A stretch of DNA of 64,000 bases from Flagellimonas aquimarina (GTDB lineage Bacteria > Bacteroidota > Bacteroidia > Flavobacteriales > Flavobacteriaceae): assembly GCF_003149745.1 (NCBI RefSeq), contig NZ_QGEG01000004.1:1-64000 (forward strand), in the 5' to 3' direction. The notes under the pieces are model-generated. The model was not told the DNA's origin, made no database searches, and was given only the letters and a program-made list of their open reading frames with translations. Below are positions 16,791 to 25,400 of the stretch, one piece after another. Position 1 is the first letter of the stretch; every line of letters begins with the position of its first letter. Both the position numbers and the translations under genes were made by a program.

Positions 16791-18392
16791 ATGGAAGTAG
16801 ATTGTATACCTTTTAAGGAAACGGGTTATTTTTCTAAACTTATTTGTGATTATCTTGACCATAGCAAGAGCTTACAGCCGTTTTTTAACCGATTTCCCAG
16901 ATTAGAAAATTTTGAAGATCAACTAAAAGAAAAGAAGGCCAACTATCCTGCTTTACATAGGTCTATTCTTTTTAAAGCGATTAACAATCAGTATAAAGGG
17001 TTTTCTGTTTCAGAAGCTACCGCAGACCAAATTTCTTTATTACAAGGAGAAAACACTTTTACCATAGTCACCGGACATCAGCTAAACCTTTTTACAGGGC
17101 CGTTGTATTTTTTGTACAAGATCATTTCTACAATTAATTTGACAAGACAATTAAAAGAACAATATCCACAATACGATTTTGTTCCTATATATTGGATGGC
17201 CACTGAAGACCATGACTTTGATGAAATAAACTATTTCAATTTTAAAGGACAGAAAGTTCAATGGAACCAAGAAGCTTCTGGAGCAGTTGGAAATTTAAAA
17301 ACGGAAGGACTGGATTCTGTTTTTAATACGTTTTCTTCTAAATTGGGAAATTCGGCAAACGCTGACAAATTAAAGGCATTATTTAAAAATGCCTATTTAG
17401 AACACGATAACCTGTCCGATGCCACACGTTTTATTGCAAATGAATTGTTCGGAGAATACGGTTTGGTAATTGTTGATGGTGCTAGTGCTGCACTAAAGAA
17501 ACTATTGATTCCCTTTGCCAAGCAGGATATTCTTGAAAACCTTCCCTTCAAAAAAGTTTCAGAGTCCATAGAGGCCTTAGCAGAACTATCTCCGGATTAC
17601 ACCATACAAGTAAACCCAAGAGAGATAAATTACTTCTATCTTTTAGACGGTATTAGAGAGCGGATCGTGGAAAGGGACGGAACTTTTCAAGTCAACAATA
17701 CAGAGATATCCTTTTCTAAAGAAAATCTTGTTGCCGAACTAGAAAAACACCCTGAACGTTTTTCTCCCAATGTTATAGCCCGTCCGCTGTATCAAGAAGT
17801 CATTCTTCCTAATCTTTGTTATATAGGAGGAGGAGGGGAGCTCGCATACTGGCTAGAGCTAAAATCTTATTTTGAAGCTATGGACGTTACTTTTCCAATG
17901 TTGTTGCTTCGGAACTCGGCATTGGTCATGACAGAAAAGCAGGTGAAAAAAGTGGAAAACCTCAATTTAAAGGTTTCCGATCTTTTTTTAAAGCAAAATA
18001 GCTTCATCAATAAGAGGATCAGGGAAATCTCTAATATTGATGTTGACTTTTCACCTCAAAAAAAACTGTTAGAAGAGCAATTCCAAGAATTGTACAAACT
18101 TGCAGAAGAGACGGACAAAACCTTTTTAGGAGCCGTAAAAGCTCAGGAAGTAAAACAAAAGAAGGGACTGGATGCATTGGAAAAAAGGTTGTTGCAAGCG
18201 CAAAAAAGAAAGTTGAAAGACCAGGTCATAAGAATGACAGATATGCAGAACGAACTTTTTCCTAACCTATCGCTGCAAGAACGCCAGCTTAATTTTTCAG
18301 AATTGTATTTAGAGCAAGGAACTGGACTTGTTCCTGCCCTAATGGAAGCCTTGGACCCCTTATGCAATACATTTCTAGTATTGAAATATTAA
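16791..18392 (+). CDS. bshC: Bacillithiol biosynthesis cysteine-adding enzyme BshC
   Basis: A 533-residue protein with the full BshC architecture. A Rossmann-like core carries TGHQLNLFTGPLYFLYK (about 97-113) and the WMATEDHDFDEIN motif typical of the family. A GGGGELAYWLELK segment lies near 346, and a long antiparallel coiled coil covers about 425-500. BshC joins cysteine to glucosaminyl-malate in the last step of bacillithiol synthesis, so this organism probably uses bacillithiol as its main low-molecular-weight thiol. The gene is alone on its strand and ends before a bidirectional terminator. Confidence 0.93.
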   Translation: MEVDCIPFKETGYFSKLICDYLDHSKSLQPFFNRFPRLENFEDQLKEKKANYPALHRSILFKAINNQYKGFSVSEATADQISLLQGENTFTIVTGHQLNLFTGPLYFLYKIISTINLTRQLKEQYPQYDFVPIYWMATEDHDFDEINYFNFKGQKVQWNQEASGAVGNLKTEGLDSVFNTFSSKLGNSANADKLKALFKNAYLEHDNLSDATRFIANELFGEYGLVIVDGASAALKKLLIPFAKQDILENLPFKKVSESIEALAELSPDYTIQVNPREINYFYLLDGIRERIVERDGTFQVNNTEISFSKENLVAELEKHPERFSPNVIARPLYQEVILPNLCYIGGGGELAYWLELKSYFEAMDVTFPMLLLRNSALVMTEKQVKKVENLNLKVSDLFLKQNSFINKRIREISNIDVDFSPQKKLLEEQFQELYKLAEETDKTFLGAVKAQEVKQKKGLDALEKRLLQAQKRKLKDQVIRMTDMQNELFPNLSLQERQLNFSELYLEQGTGLVPALMEALDPLCNTFLVLKY

Positions 18393-18592
18393 AACATAAA
18401 GTTTTGTTTTTTAATATGTTGAGCTTAAATTTTTGAAAAACATGGTGTTTCCAAAAAACTTTTTTAAAAAAAACACGGATTTAGAGTAGGGTTTTTCTAG
18501 AGGTAGTTGTTTTACTACTGAAAATTGCTATGAAATTTTCAAAGATATGAGTAGGTTAACTCATATGTTTAGGTTGGTTTTGATTTTATTTT

Positions 18593-18622
18593 AAAAGCCT
18601 CGGAGTGGTTCCCGAGGCTTTT
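18593..18622. terminator. Bidirectional terminator between bshC and the lipoprotein gene
   Basis: AAAAGCCTCGG pairs perfectly with CCGAGGCTTTT over 11 bp around an 8-base loop. It lies 200 bp after bshC and 36 bp after the stop of the convergent lipoprotein gene, so it mainly serves the latter. The 200 bp before it hold no gene that I can support. Confidence 0.88.
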
Positions 18623-18657
18623 GTGCTTTATAAAACTAATTCAAACTTAATTCATAA

Positions 18658-20334
18658 TTAGTTACAGGCATTGGTAATATCTCGGGTTTCAGTTGAGGTC
18701 TCGATAATTCTATCAATAACGGTATTGCCGCGCACCGTTACCTCAATGTAACCGTCCGCCACCTCCGTTACAACACCGGTAAAGCTATTGAACGCGAATT
18801 GGGTCAAAATTTCTTGGCCGGTCAGGGGATCATCGTTTTCTTGATAATTTCCTTCAATCCTGAACTTTTGTACATAAGGTACCCTGATATTTTGATACTG
18901 CTGATAAATATCTGCGACCGAAATAGCGGTTCCTGCCGGAACACCAACTTCTCTTGATACCGAAACTTCCACAGATTTTTCAGTACTCAAGCTACGAGAT
19001 CTGGTATTGGTCTCCGTTGCGGTTTTCGAATATTCATAGCTGCCGGTTATTGAGCCCGTGATGGACTTTTTGGTTCCGCTACCAAAGAATTTGGCCTCTG
19101 CTTCGTAAGATACTTGCACACTAACTTCAACACCGGCGGTATTTGTTGTCGAAACGGACATCGTCTCCTCGTAACCAGCAACTTGGGTTGTGCCAATTGT
19201 GGTACTTTCTCCTATGGTTTGTGTCAATGTTCCGCTACTACAGTTTCTCAAAGTACTGTTATAGGCACTATTGGTGGCTGAAGGGGGCATGATGGGTTTG
19301 GAGAATTTGGAATCAATCACTTGTACATCCCAATCTATATCAAACAGTAAGATTCTAAAGTGATGGGAATCTGAAGGTGTACTACTGTTGGCAATGACAA
19401 AATTACTGCCAGATACTACCAAAGGATTTTCAGTACCTCGGGGTACAATTTTGAAAAAACCAGGTCCTTCTTTTTCTATTTTGAACCAATAATGCGGAAA
19501 ATCGGCAACATTGGTGTTGCCCCCATTTACAACTAAATTCCCCCGACTTTGAACATTTAGTTGACCATTTGATATATATAAATAATGAATATCATCATCA
19601 TCATGCACAGCAATTGAGAAATATTCTTCATTGTCAGGAATCTTAGCAAAATGATACGTTGTATAAGTTTCGAAGAAATCAGGTTCTTCCGAATAGTTCA
19701 TGGTTCCCCTAAGTCGTATATCAGCTGGTGGTGAAGTGCCAGTGGCTGGATATCGCTGTGAAGATGGAGCACCTACTACATTATTATCATTATCCACTAA
19801 CTGCACATAATATTTTAAATCTGGTCGCAGGCTTACCTCGGCGAAGAGGTCGTCTAAACCTTCAGCACCAATTTCTTCATCTTCTGGGCTTGGTTTAAAA
19901 GATAGTTTCGCAAAGTCTTGTGTTGCCAAAACGGCATCGTTTTCATCTCGCACAGTAACTTGAACGGCAACCCCGTCTTTCAATTCATTTTCTAAAGTAT
20001 CATCAAGTGCATCATTTTCAAAGGAGAGAATGGCCAAATTGCTGAATTCATCAAAAGGTACAGTTTGGTCTTCAAGATTGGAGGATGATTCTATTGAAAT
20101 TACCGCGGTAACTGGATTATATCCTCTTCTTGCAATTTCACGGGCACTGAGACTAATACCAATTTGACCTTCGTCTGTCTCAAATTCACTGGTGGAAATA
20201 GTTGGGTCGAGCTCTTCCACCTGCCCATTTTGATTTGGATCTGGGTTTCCGGAATCATCTTTACTACATGCTACTACTAGAATTAACAATAGTAGCATAA
20301 AAGATCTACTCAATACTTTAAAATTTGTTTTCAT
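18658..20334 (-). CDS. Lipoprotein with lectin-like and aerolysin-like regions
   Basis: A 558-residue lipoprotein with a lipobox at LVVAC23 followed by SKDD. The start MKTNFK was chosen because the frame upstream lacks a signal peptide and holds the leader hairpin. Region 45-150 is beta-rich and unassigned. Region 210-335 resembles a beta-trefoil (HYLYISNGQLNV, FKIVPRGTENPLVV repeats). Region 360-555 has long serine/threonine-rich strands with alternating polarity (about 365-465) and ends in VGVPAGTAISV, as in aerolysin/ETX-MTX2 proteins. The gene looks whole. The fold assignment is pattern-based inference. A structured leader, a -7 box and a phased repeat array lie upstream. Confidence 0.8.
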   Translation of the reverse strand: MKTNFKVLSRSFMLLLLILVVACSKDDSGNPDPNQNGQVEELDPTISTSEFETDEGQIGISLSAREIARRGYNPVTAVISIESSSNLEDQTVPFDEFSNLAILSFENDALDDTLENELKDGVAVQVTVRDENDAVLATQDFAKLSFKPSPEDEEIGAEGLDDLFAEVSLRPDLKYYVQLVDNDNNVVGAPSSQRYPATGTSPPADIRLRGTMNYSEEPDFFETYTTYHFAKIPDNEEYFSIAVHDDDDIHYLYISNGQLNVQSRGNLVVNGGNTNVADFPHYWFKIEKEGPGFFKIVPRGTENPLVVSGSNFVIANSSTPSDSHHFRILLFDIDWDVQVIDSKFSKPIMPPSATNSAYNSTLRNCSSGTLTQTIGESTTIGTTQVAGYEETMSVSTTNTAGVEVSVQVSYEAEAKFFGSGTKKSITGSITGSYEYSKTATETNTRSRSLSTEKSVEVSVSREVGVPAGTAISVADIYQQYQNIRVPYVQKFRIEGNYQENDDPLTGQEILTQFAFNSFTGVVTEVADGYIEVTVRGNTVIDRIIETSTETRDITNACN

Positions 20335-20368
20335 CACTTTTTTGTTTTGTGGGTTAAACTTGATAGTT

Positions 20369-20428
20369 GTTTTGTGTGACCTGCCCGGGAAACGGTCTGC
20401 AGCCCTTATCCGAGCAAGACCACAAAAC
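20369..20428 (-). ncRNA. 60-nt hairpin in the lipoprotein mRNA leader
   Basis: Outer arms GTTTTGTG (20369-20376) and CACAAAAC (20421-20428) pair over 8 bp. Inner arms TGCCCGG (20382-20388) and CCGAGCA (20410-20416) pair over 7 bp with one G-U. A GC-rich apical loop contains CTGCAG. The element lies between the inferred transcription start (near 20447) and the start codon at 20334, so it should be transcribed. A control element or an mRNA stabiliser is possible. Confidence 0.5.
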
Positions 20429-20451
20429 TGGATGTCAACATAATGACATAA

Positions 20452-20459
20452 CAAACCTA
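20452..20459 (-). promoter_or_regulatory. -7 promoter box of the lipoprotein gene
   Basis: Read on the minus strand this is TAGGTTTG, an exact match to the Bacteroidota -7 consensus TAnnTTTG. The expected -33 TTTG about 20 bases upstream is absent; there is only a T-rich stretch. The phased heptamers begin 33 bp upstream of this box, which fits a promoter needing an activator. Confidence 0.6.
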
Positions 20460-20491
20460 AAGTGCTGATTTTGAGAAATGAAAAAATAGGG

Positions 20492-20542
20492 GTGGACAAC
20501 AGGTGGACACCTTAAAAATTAGGATAGGACAATGAGTGGACA
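20492..20542 (-). repeat. Heptamer direct repeats phased at 11 bp
   Basis: GTGGACA occurs at 20492-20498, 20503-20509 and 20536-20542, and a degenerate copy TAGGACA at 20525-20531. Starts are separated by 11, 22 and 11 bp, so all copies lie on one face of the helix with a single position (20514) empty. On the minus strand each reads TGTCCAC with 4-bp spacers. A 7+4 layout is typical of sites bound by OmpR/PhoB-type winged-helix proteins. The array lies just upstream of the lipoprotein promoter. Confidence 0.6.
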
Positions 20543-20561
20543 GGCTTGAGAATACCTGTTT

Positions 20562-22415
20562 TTAAAGGGATAACACCAAATCTTGCAAAGAGTCTTCTGT
20601 GGAAATATCCAGTTTTTTACGGAGTCGATAGCGTGCTTTTTTTATCCCTTCAGGGGAAATATTGAGGATATTGGCGATCTCTTTTGAAGAAAGGTTCATC
20701 TTCAAAAGGGCCAATAAACGAAGTTCGTTTGACGTAACATCTGGAAATTTGGTTTTTACATTGCTATTGAAATCCTTGTGCACTTCTTCAAAATACCGAG
20801 AGAAATTTTCCCAATTGTTGTCGTCTTGCAGGTCGAAATTGATGGTTCGAATCAGTTGCTGATACCCATTTTTGGACTCTTCCTTTTCTTTGAGTTCTTG
20901 GGCTTTTTGTTTGAGCCCTTCCAAAACTTCGTTCTTCTTGGCCAGATGAAGGGCATGAGTGGTGAGTTCCTTCTTTTTAAAGGCTAGTTCGGCATCTACT
21001 TTTTCTTTTTCGAGTTTGTTGCGTTTTAGTTTTTGGCGCACGGCATAGAAACCAATGATGGAAAGTAAAAGCCCTATACCCATAAGAAGCTTTTGCAGGT
21101 TACTGATGGAGGCTTCTTGTTCCAAAACCGTTATTTCCTTTTCTTGCAGAACTATTTGTTGTTCTTTTTTTTCGGTATCATAGATAGTACGCAGTTCTTC
21201 AATCTGCTTGACTTTGGTTTGTTCAAAAACAGTGTCACTGAGTCGTTTAAACTCTTTGAATTCTGCGAGGGCATTTTTGTAATTCTCCAAACCTTCTAGC
21301 GATTCAGCTCTACCTTTATGAATTGAAAATATAAACCCTGGGCTGTTAGCAGATACTCTGGCAAGTTCCATACATTCAGCAAAAGTTTCAAGTCCTAGCC
21401 TATACTGTTGATTTGAGTTGTATGCATCTCCTAAGTAGTACAATGACCTAATTAAAGCAACTGGCCTTGTCGTTTCTCTGTGAATTTCCACAGCTTTTTC
21501 CAACCAAAAAATAGCCTCTGCGTATTTTTTTTCAGCCAGAAAAGCACGTCCCATGTTTCGAGAAGCACCTCCTTCAAGCAACAGGTTCTTTACTTCTTTA
21601 GATAGGGATATACTCTTCTTCAAATATTTTTTTGCTTTTTCATACTCCTTAAGGTCGATATAGTTCTGCCCAACGGCATTACAAGTTACAGCTTGATATA
21701 ATTTATCGTTTTGTGCCCGGTAGATTTCAAGCGCTTGCAAGGTATACTCGTTTGACTTTTCGTATTTGCCCATAGTCCCTTCCAAACTTGCTAGACCGTT
21801 CAAAGCATCCGCTTTGCGAAGAGGTTGATTTATTTTATCATAAATGGACAATGCTTTGAATATATATTCATAGGCTTTTTTCTTTTCACCTTTGTACTCA
21901 TAAAGCCCTCCAATGAAGTTATATTCCATTGCCAATCCAGCAGAATCTCCCAAGACTTTTCTTTTCTCAATATTTTCGAGGGAGATTTTGAGTGCGCTAT
22001 CGTATTGAGCCTCTTCAAATTCCAGAATGGATAACGCGTAACTTAGCTTTATTTCATCCTTTAGGTTTCCTTCGATTTTAAAAATGTCTAAGGCTTTATG
22101 GTAGTTAAATCGAGAGGAATCTACATGCCCACGATATTTGAAATAATCACCTAAATCATAATATGCTTCGGCTTTGCCGATTTTGTAGCCCAATTGATTA
22201 GATAAATTAAGGCGTTCCTCAGCATAGCCCCGTGCTTTGTCAACTTCTTTAGTGATGGTCTCGTCAAAAAGCTTTCCCAAAATAGATACTTTCAAAGTAT
22301 CATTGGATAATTGATTGTAGACAGAAAGTAGGCTGTCCAACTTTTGGTTTTCTTGGGCATTAATGCACAAACAAAAGTTGAATAAAAGAAAGAAGAGAAG
22401 TTTAGAGGTTTTCAT
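20562..22415 (-). CDS. Membrane-spanning TPR regulator with LuxR-type HTH
   Basis: A 617-residue one-component regulator. A signal peptide (1-20) leads to periplasmic tetratricopeptide repeats (about 45-390; YNFIGGLYEYKGEKKKAYEY is typical). A coiled coil comes next, then one membrane helix (442-459), a second coiled coil (460-515) and a cytoplasmic LuxR-like helix-turn-helix (558-605, with SSKEIANILNISPEGIKKAR). This layout is common in Bacteroidota. It senses outside and acts on DNA without a kinase domain. A small dyad GTTGG-ATTA-CCAAC (22420-22433) sits just before its start. By position the lipoprotein gene downstream is its probable target. Confidence 0.88.
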   Translation of the reverse strand: MKTSKLLFFLLFNFCLCINAQENQKLDSLLSVYNQLSNDTLKVSILGKLFDETITKEVDKARGYAEERLNLSNQLGYKIGKAEAYYDLGDYFKYRGHVDSSRFNYHKALDIFKIEGNLKDEIKLSYALSILEFEEAQYDSALKISLENIEKRKVLGDSAGLAMEYNFIGGLYEYKGEKKKAYEYIFKALSIYDKINQPLRKADALNGLASLEGTMGKYEKSNEYTLQALEIYRAQNDKLYQAVTCNAVGQNYIDLKEYEKAKKYLKKSISLSKEVKNLLLEGGASRNMGRAFLAEKKYAEAIFWLEKAVEIHRETTRPVALIRSLYYLGDAYNSNQQYRLGLETFAECMELARVSANSPGFIFSIHKGRAESLEGLENYKNALAEFKEFKRLSDTVFEQTKVKQIEELRTIYDTEKKEQQIVLQEKEITVLEQEASISNLQKLLMGIGLLLSIIGFYAVRQKLKRNKLEKEKVDAELAFKKKELTTHALHLAKKNEVLEGLKQKAQELKEKEESKNGYQQLIRTINFDLQDDNNWENFSRYFEEVHKDFNSNVKTKFPDVTSNELRLLALLKMNLSSKEIANILNISPEGIKKARYRLRKKLDISTEDSLQDLVLSL

Positions 22416-22482
22416 GGAGGTTGGATTACCAACTAAAAATAGGAATTTTAAACCAAGCTTTTGAAAAATAGCTCCTTACGGA

Positions 22483-24516
22483 TTATTCTACTTTAAACGT
22501 TTCTTTATCTGGTCCCACTCCTTTTAGGGTCAACGATTTCCATTCTTTAGGGAGAACGGGATTTTTCTGAATGATTCCTTCATTGGTGATGTTCAAACCT
22601 CCAAAACCAAACAATACCACCTGAAGCATACCTCCTGCACCCGTAGCGAAATAGGGATTGTCACTAGTGGCCGCTTCAGCCAGTGCTCCAAAGGGTGGAC
22701 GTTTATTTGGTTCAAAACTTCTTCGGAACAAACGATAGGCTTCTTTGGTGTTCCCCAAACGCGCATAGATGACCGCAAACACAGATTGACCCATGGCAGG
22801 ACCTTCTTCCGCCAATTTGGGTTCGTAGTATTTCAAATCTTTCAACACCGTTTCCTCATCGTTTACCACATCCAAAGGATAGGTCAATAAATTGACATCT
22901 GCCTGTTTGATGCGTTCCCCGTCATAAGTAGCATGCTCCTTAGTTGTTCCATCTTCAAATTTTAATATTCTGATTTTGGAAGCAACCTTATTCCACAGTG
23001 AGTCCGCAGTTTCTCCAACTATTTTTGCAGCTTCTGTAGCATATTGCAATGCTGTTATGGCCGAGCCATTGGTAAAGGCATTGTCATCTACATTTGGGGC
23101 AAATTCGTTGGCGCCCACTACATTCTTAATACTGTAGGTTCCATCTTCATTTTTTATGGAACGGCTTACCCAATAATCCGCAACTTCCTTCATTAATGGA
23201 TATCCTTTTTCTTTTAACCAATCCATATTTTGAGAAACACGGTAATAATTCCAGAAAGCAATGGAAACATCAGCGGTGATATGGTGTTCAAAAGTTCCGG
23301 TCAATGCCCATGCAGGGGTGGCTTCTTCACCGGTATCATCACTTTCCCAAGGGAACATAGCTCCTTTATAACCAAAATTGATAGCCTTTTCTTTCGCTTT
23401 TCCCAATCGGTCTGAGCGGTAATTGACCAACGATCGGGCAATATCTTGGTTTAGCATTAAAAGCGGTGGAAACATCCACAACTCCGTATCCCAAAAAATA
23501 TGGCCGTTATAATTTTGAGAAGATAGTCCCATTGGTGCTATGCTCAAATCAGAATCACCTCGTGAGAAGGCATAAAGGTGATATAGTGCTAACCTTACAT
23601 CTAATTGATCTTGAAGATTTCCTTCAATAACAATATCTCCTTCCCAAAGTTCCTTCCATAACTTTTTGTGTTGATCTAATAAATCAGCCTTTGGGGTTAA
23701 TAAATTAAAAATCACAAATCGTTCAGACTCGGTTTGTGGGTCATCAAAATCTTGTGTGGAACATACTGCTCCGGTCCATGCAAATTCGTAAGCTTCGCCT
23801 TTTTTAAGTTCTTTTTTAAATGATAATCGGTTATCATATGCTGAAACTTGCCCATGGGTCAATTCCGGTCTTTGATGCTCTCTTGTGGAGTTGATGGCAT
23901 GCCAAACAAAAGTGGCCGAAGTTCCCACCACATGTCTGCCTAACCTGCTTTCCGCAACGGTTTGCAGAATAGGCATGGTAGTCTCCAGATCTTGCAGTAT
24001 CCTAAAGGTGCTGTTTGGGCTATGGTATTCATCAGGAGTGCTAATAATCCCGGTCGCCTTTACTTCAATATTTTTGAACGGTTCAATTTGAACATCAATA
24101 TAACCTGAGTATTGCACATTGCGCAACGCATAAATGGTGTAGGTGACTTTGGCCTTATTCTTAAAGTTAAAACTAGTCGTAAAACCGGCTGTCTTCATGT
24201 TTAGTTCCTGTTTCCACTCAGACACATTTTGCTCCGTGATTTTTTCCCCATCTATTTCCATCTCCAAATTGGCAAAGTTCATTCCCAATAGGATACGGCT
24301 TACACCAAGCGGTGATTCCTTATCGTAAACATTGTTTAGAATTATGGATTTGGTTTGGAAAGGTTTGTCTTCAGGCAAAATTCCTATTCTACCATTGGCA
24401 GCTACTATACCAGTATATTTATCTACTTTGTTAGAGGAAATGCTCCACCCATCTTCTTGGGCAAAAACAAATACGCCCATTAAAAGAGCAAGGAGTGTGG
24501 AGGTATTATTTTTCAT
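22483..24516 (-). CDS. Periplasmic GH65-family glycosidase
   Basis: A 677-residue glycoside hydrolase family 65 protein with a signal peptide (1-19). An N-terminal beta-sandwich is followed by the (alpha/alpha)6 barrel. The general acid is E471 in VVGANEFAPN, and substrate-binding FWDTELWMFPP lies at 341-351. The phosphate-binding serine/histidine segment of phosphorylases is not seen. E612 (GALAEAATSD) matches the place of the general base reported for a Flavobacterium johnsoniae GH65 kojibiose hydrolase, as I recall. A hydrolase for alpha-glucobioses is therefore favoured over maltose phosphorylase. pgmB lies 12 bp upstream on the same strand. Confidence 0.85.
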   Translation of the reverse strand: MKNNTSTLLALLMGVFVFAQEDGWSISSNKVDKYTGIVAANGRIGILPEDKPFQTKSIILNNVYDKESPLGVSRILLGMNFANLEMEIDGEKITEQNVSEWKQELNMKTAGFTTSFNFKNKAKVTYTIYALRNVQYSGYIDVQIEPFKNIEVKATGIISTPDEYHSPNSTFRILQDLETTMPILQTVAESRLGRHVVGTSATFVWHAINSTREHQRPELTHGQVSAYDNRLSFKKELKKGEAYEFAWTGAVCSTQDFDDPQTESERFVIFNLLTPKADLLDQHKKLWKELWEGDIVIEGNLQDQLDVRLALYHLYAFSRGDSDLSIAPMGLSSQNYNGHIFWDTELWMFPPLLMLNQDIARSLVNYRSDRLGKAKEKAINFGYKGAMFPWESDDTGEEATPAWALTGTFEHHITADVSIAFWNYYRVSQNMDWLKEKGYPLMKEVADYWVSRSIKNEDGTYSIKNVVGANEFAPNVDDNAFTNGSAITALQYATEAAKIVGETADSLWNKVASKIRILKFEDGTTKEHATYDGERIKQADVNLLTYPLDVVNDEETVLKDLKYYEPKLAEEGPAMGQSVFAVIYARLGNTKEAYRLFRRSFEPNKRPPFGALAEAATSDNPYFATGAGGMLQVVLFGFGGLNITNEGIIQKNPVLPKEWKSLTLKGVGPDKETFKVE

Positions 24517-24528
24517 TTTTAAAGACGT

Positions 24529-25188
24529 TTAAAACAAGTCTTTAAAATAAGATTTTATTTCGAATAATGTCGCTTCCGCCATAGTGTCAAAACGAAGGTC
24601 TGCATGACCTAGTCGCTCTTTTGGCCCTATACCCACGCTGTGAAATCCTCCTGCTTTTGCAGCATCAATACCACTTTCTGCATCTTCAAAAACAATACAT
24701 TCTTCCGGTTGTAGATTCAACTTTTCGGCACCGTACAGAAAAATATCTGGTTCCGGTTTGCTTTTTGAGACACTGTTTCCATCGCCAATAACGTCAAAAT
24801 ATCCAGAAGCATTTAACTGTTCCAATACTTTAATGGCATTTTTACTAGCGCTTCCTAAAGCAACACTGAACCCTTCCGTTCTTAAATGGGTCAACAATTC
24901 TTTGGCCCCGGGTAGGTAATCATCTGGAGTCATGGTCTCAAGGCTTGCAACATAAATATCATTTTTTTTAGTCGCTAGCTTGGCCAAGGTCTCTGCATCC
25001 AAAGAGGTATTGTTATGATCTAAAATGACCTGGATGGAATCCATGCGCGAAATGCCTCTAAGTTTGTCGTTGACCTCATGATCAAAATCCCAGCCCATAT
25101 CATCGGACAACTTTTTCCAAGCCTTGTAATGTGATTCTGCAGTATCGGTAATGACTCCGTCCAAATCGAAGATAAATCCTTTAATCAT
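24529..25188 (-). CDS. pgmB: Beta-phosphoglucomutase
   Basis: A 219-residue HAD-superfamily phosphatase-fold enzyme. Nucleophile and acid/base D8 and D10 lie in FDLDGVITDT, motif II is in LGSASKN, the lysine is in SKSKPEPDIF and metal ligands are in FEDAESGIDAA. The cap domain has the LRGISRMDS arginine loop typical of beta-phosphoglucomutases, which interconvert beta-glucose-1-phosphate and glucose-6-phosphate in the cytosol. It is the first gene of a minus-strand run (pgmB, GH65, regulator, lipoprotein). It is divergent from guaA. Confidence 0.9.
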   Translation of the reverse strand: MIKGFIFDLDGVITDTAESHYKAWKKLSDDMGWDFDHEVNDKLRGISRMDSIQVILDHNNTSLDAETLAKLATKKNDIYVASLETMTPDDYLPGAKELLTHLRTEGFSVALGSASKNAIKVLEQLNASGYFDVIGDGNSVSKSKPEPDIFLYGAEKLNLQPEECIVFEDAESGIDAAKAGGFHSVGIGPKERLGHADLRFDTMAEATLFEIKSYFKDLF

Positions 25189-25389
25189 GGTTCAATGTGT
25201 TTACGACAGCAAAGAAATGATGAAAAATGTTAAGAAAAAAACTACTCAACGTTATATTCGAGTCTTCTTGCGTAATATTTGGAACAATACCGGCAAGAAA
25301 ATTAGGGTGGTAGAGCGGTGTTGATAAATCCTTAGAAAAGTTGTTATAAATATCCAAGAAAAGATACTTTTTCTACTAAAGCAAATTGC

Positions 25390-25397
25390 TATTTTTG
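25390..25397 (+). promoter_or_regulatory. -7 box of guaA, very close to the start codon
   Basis: TATTTTTG fits TAnnTTTG exactly and ends 3 bp before the guaA ATG at 25401. Transcription would start at about the A of the ATG, so the mRNA may have almost no leader. The -33 region is weak. Confidence 0.5.
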
Positions 25398-25400
25398 CCC

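Noticed and set aside
20335-20499. A 55-codon N-terminal extension of the lipoprotein
   Set aside because: It has no signal peptide, would bury the lipoprotein signal inside the chain, and covers the -7 box and leader hairpin.
22483-24516. Maltose phosphorylase as the name of the GH65 protein
   Set aside because: The signal peptide and lack of the phosphate-binding segment argue for a hydrolase.
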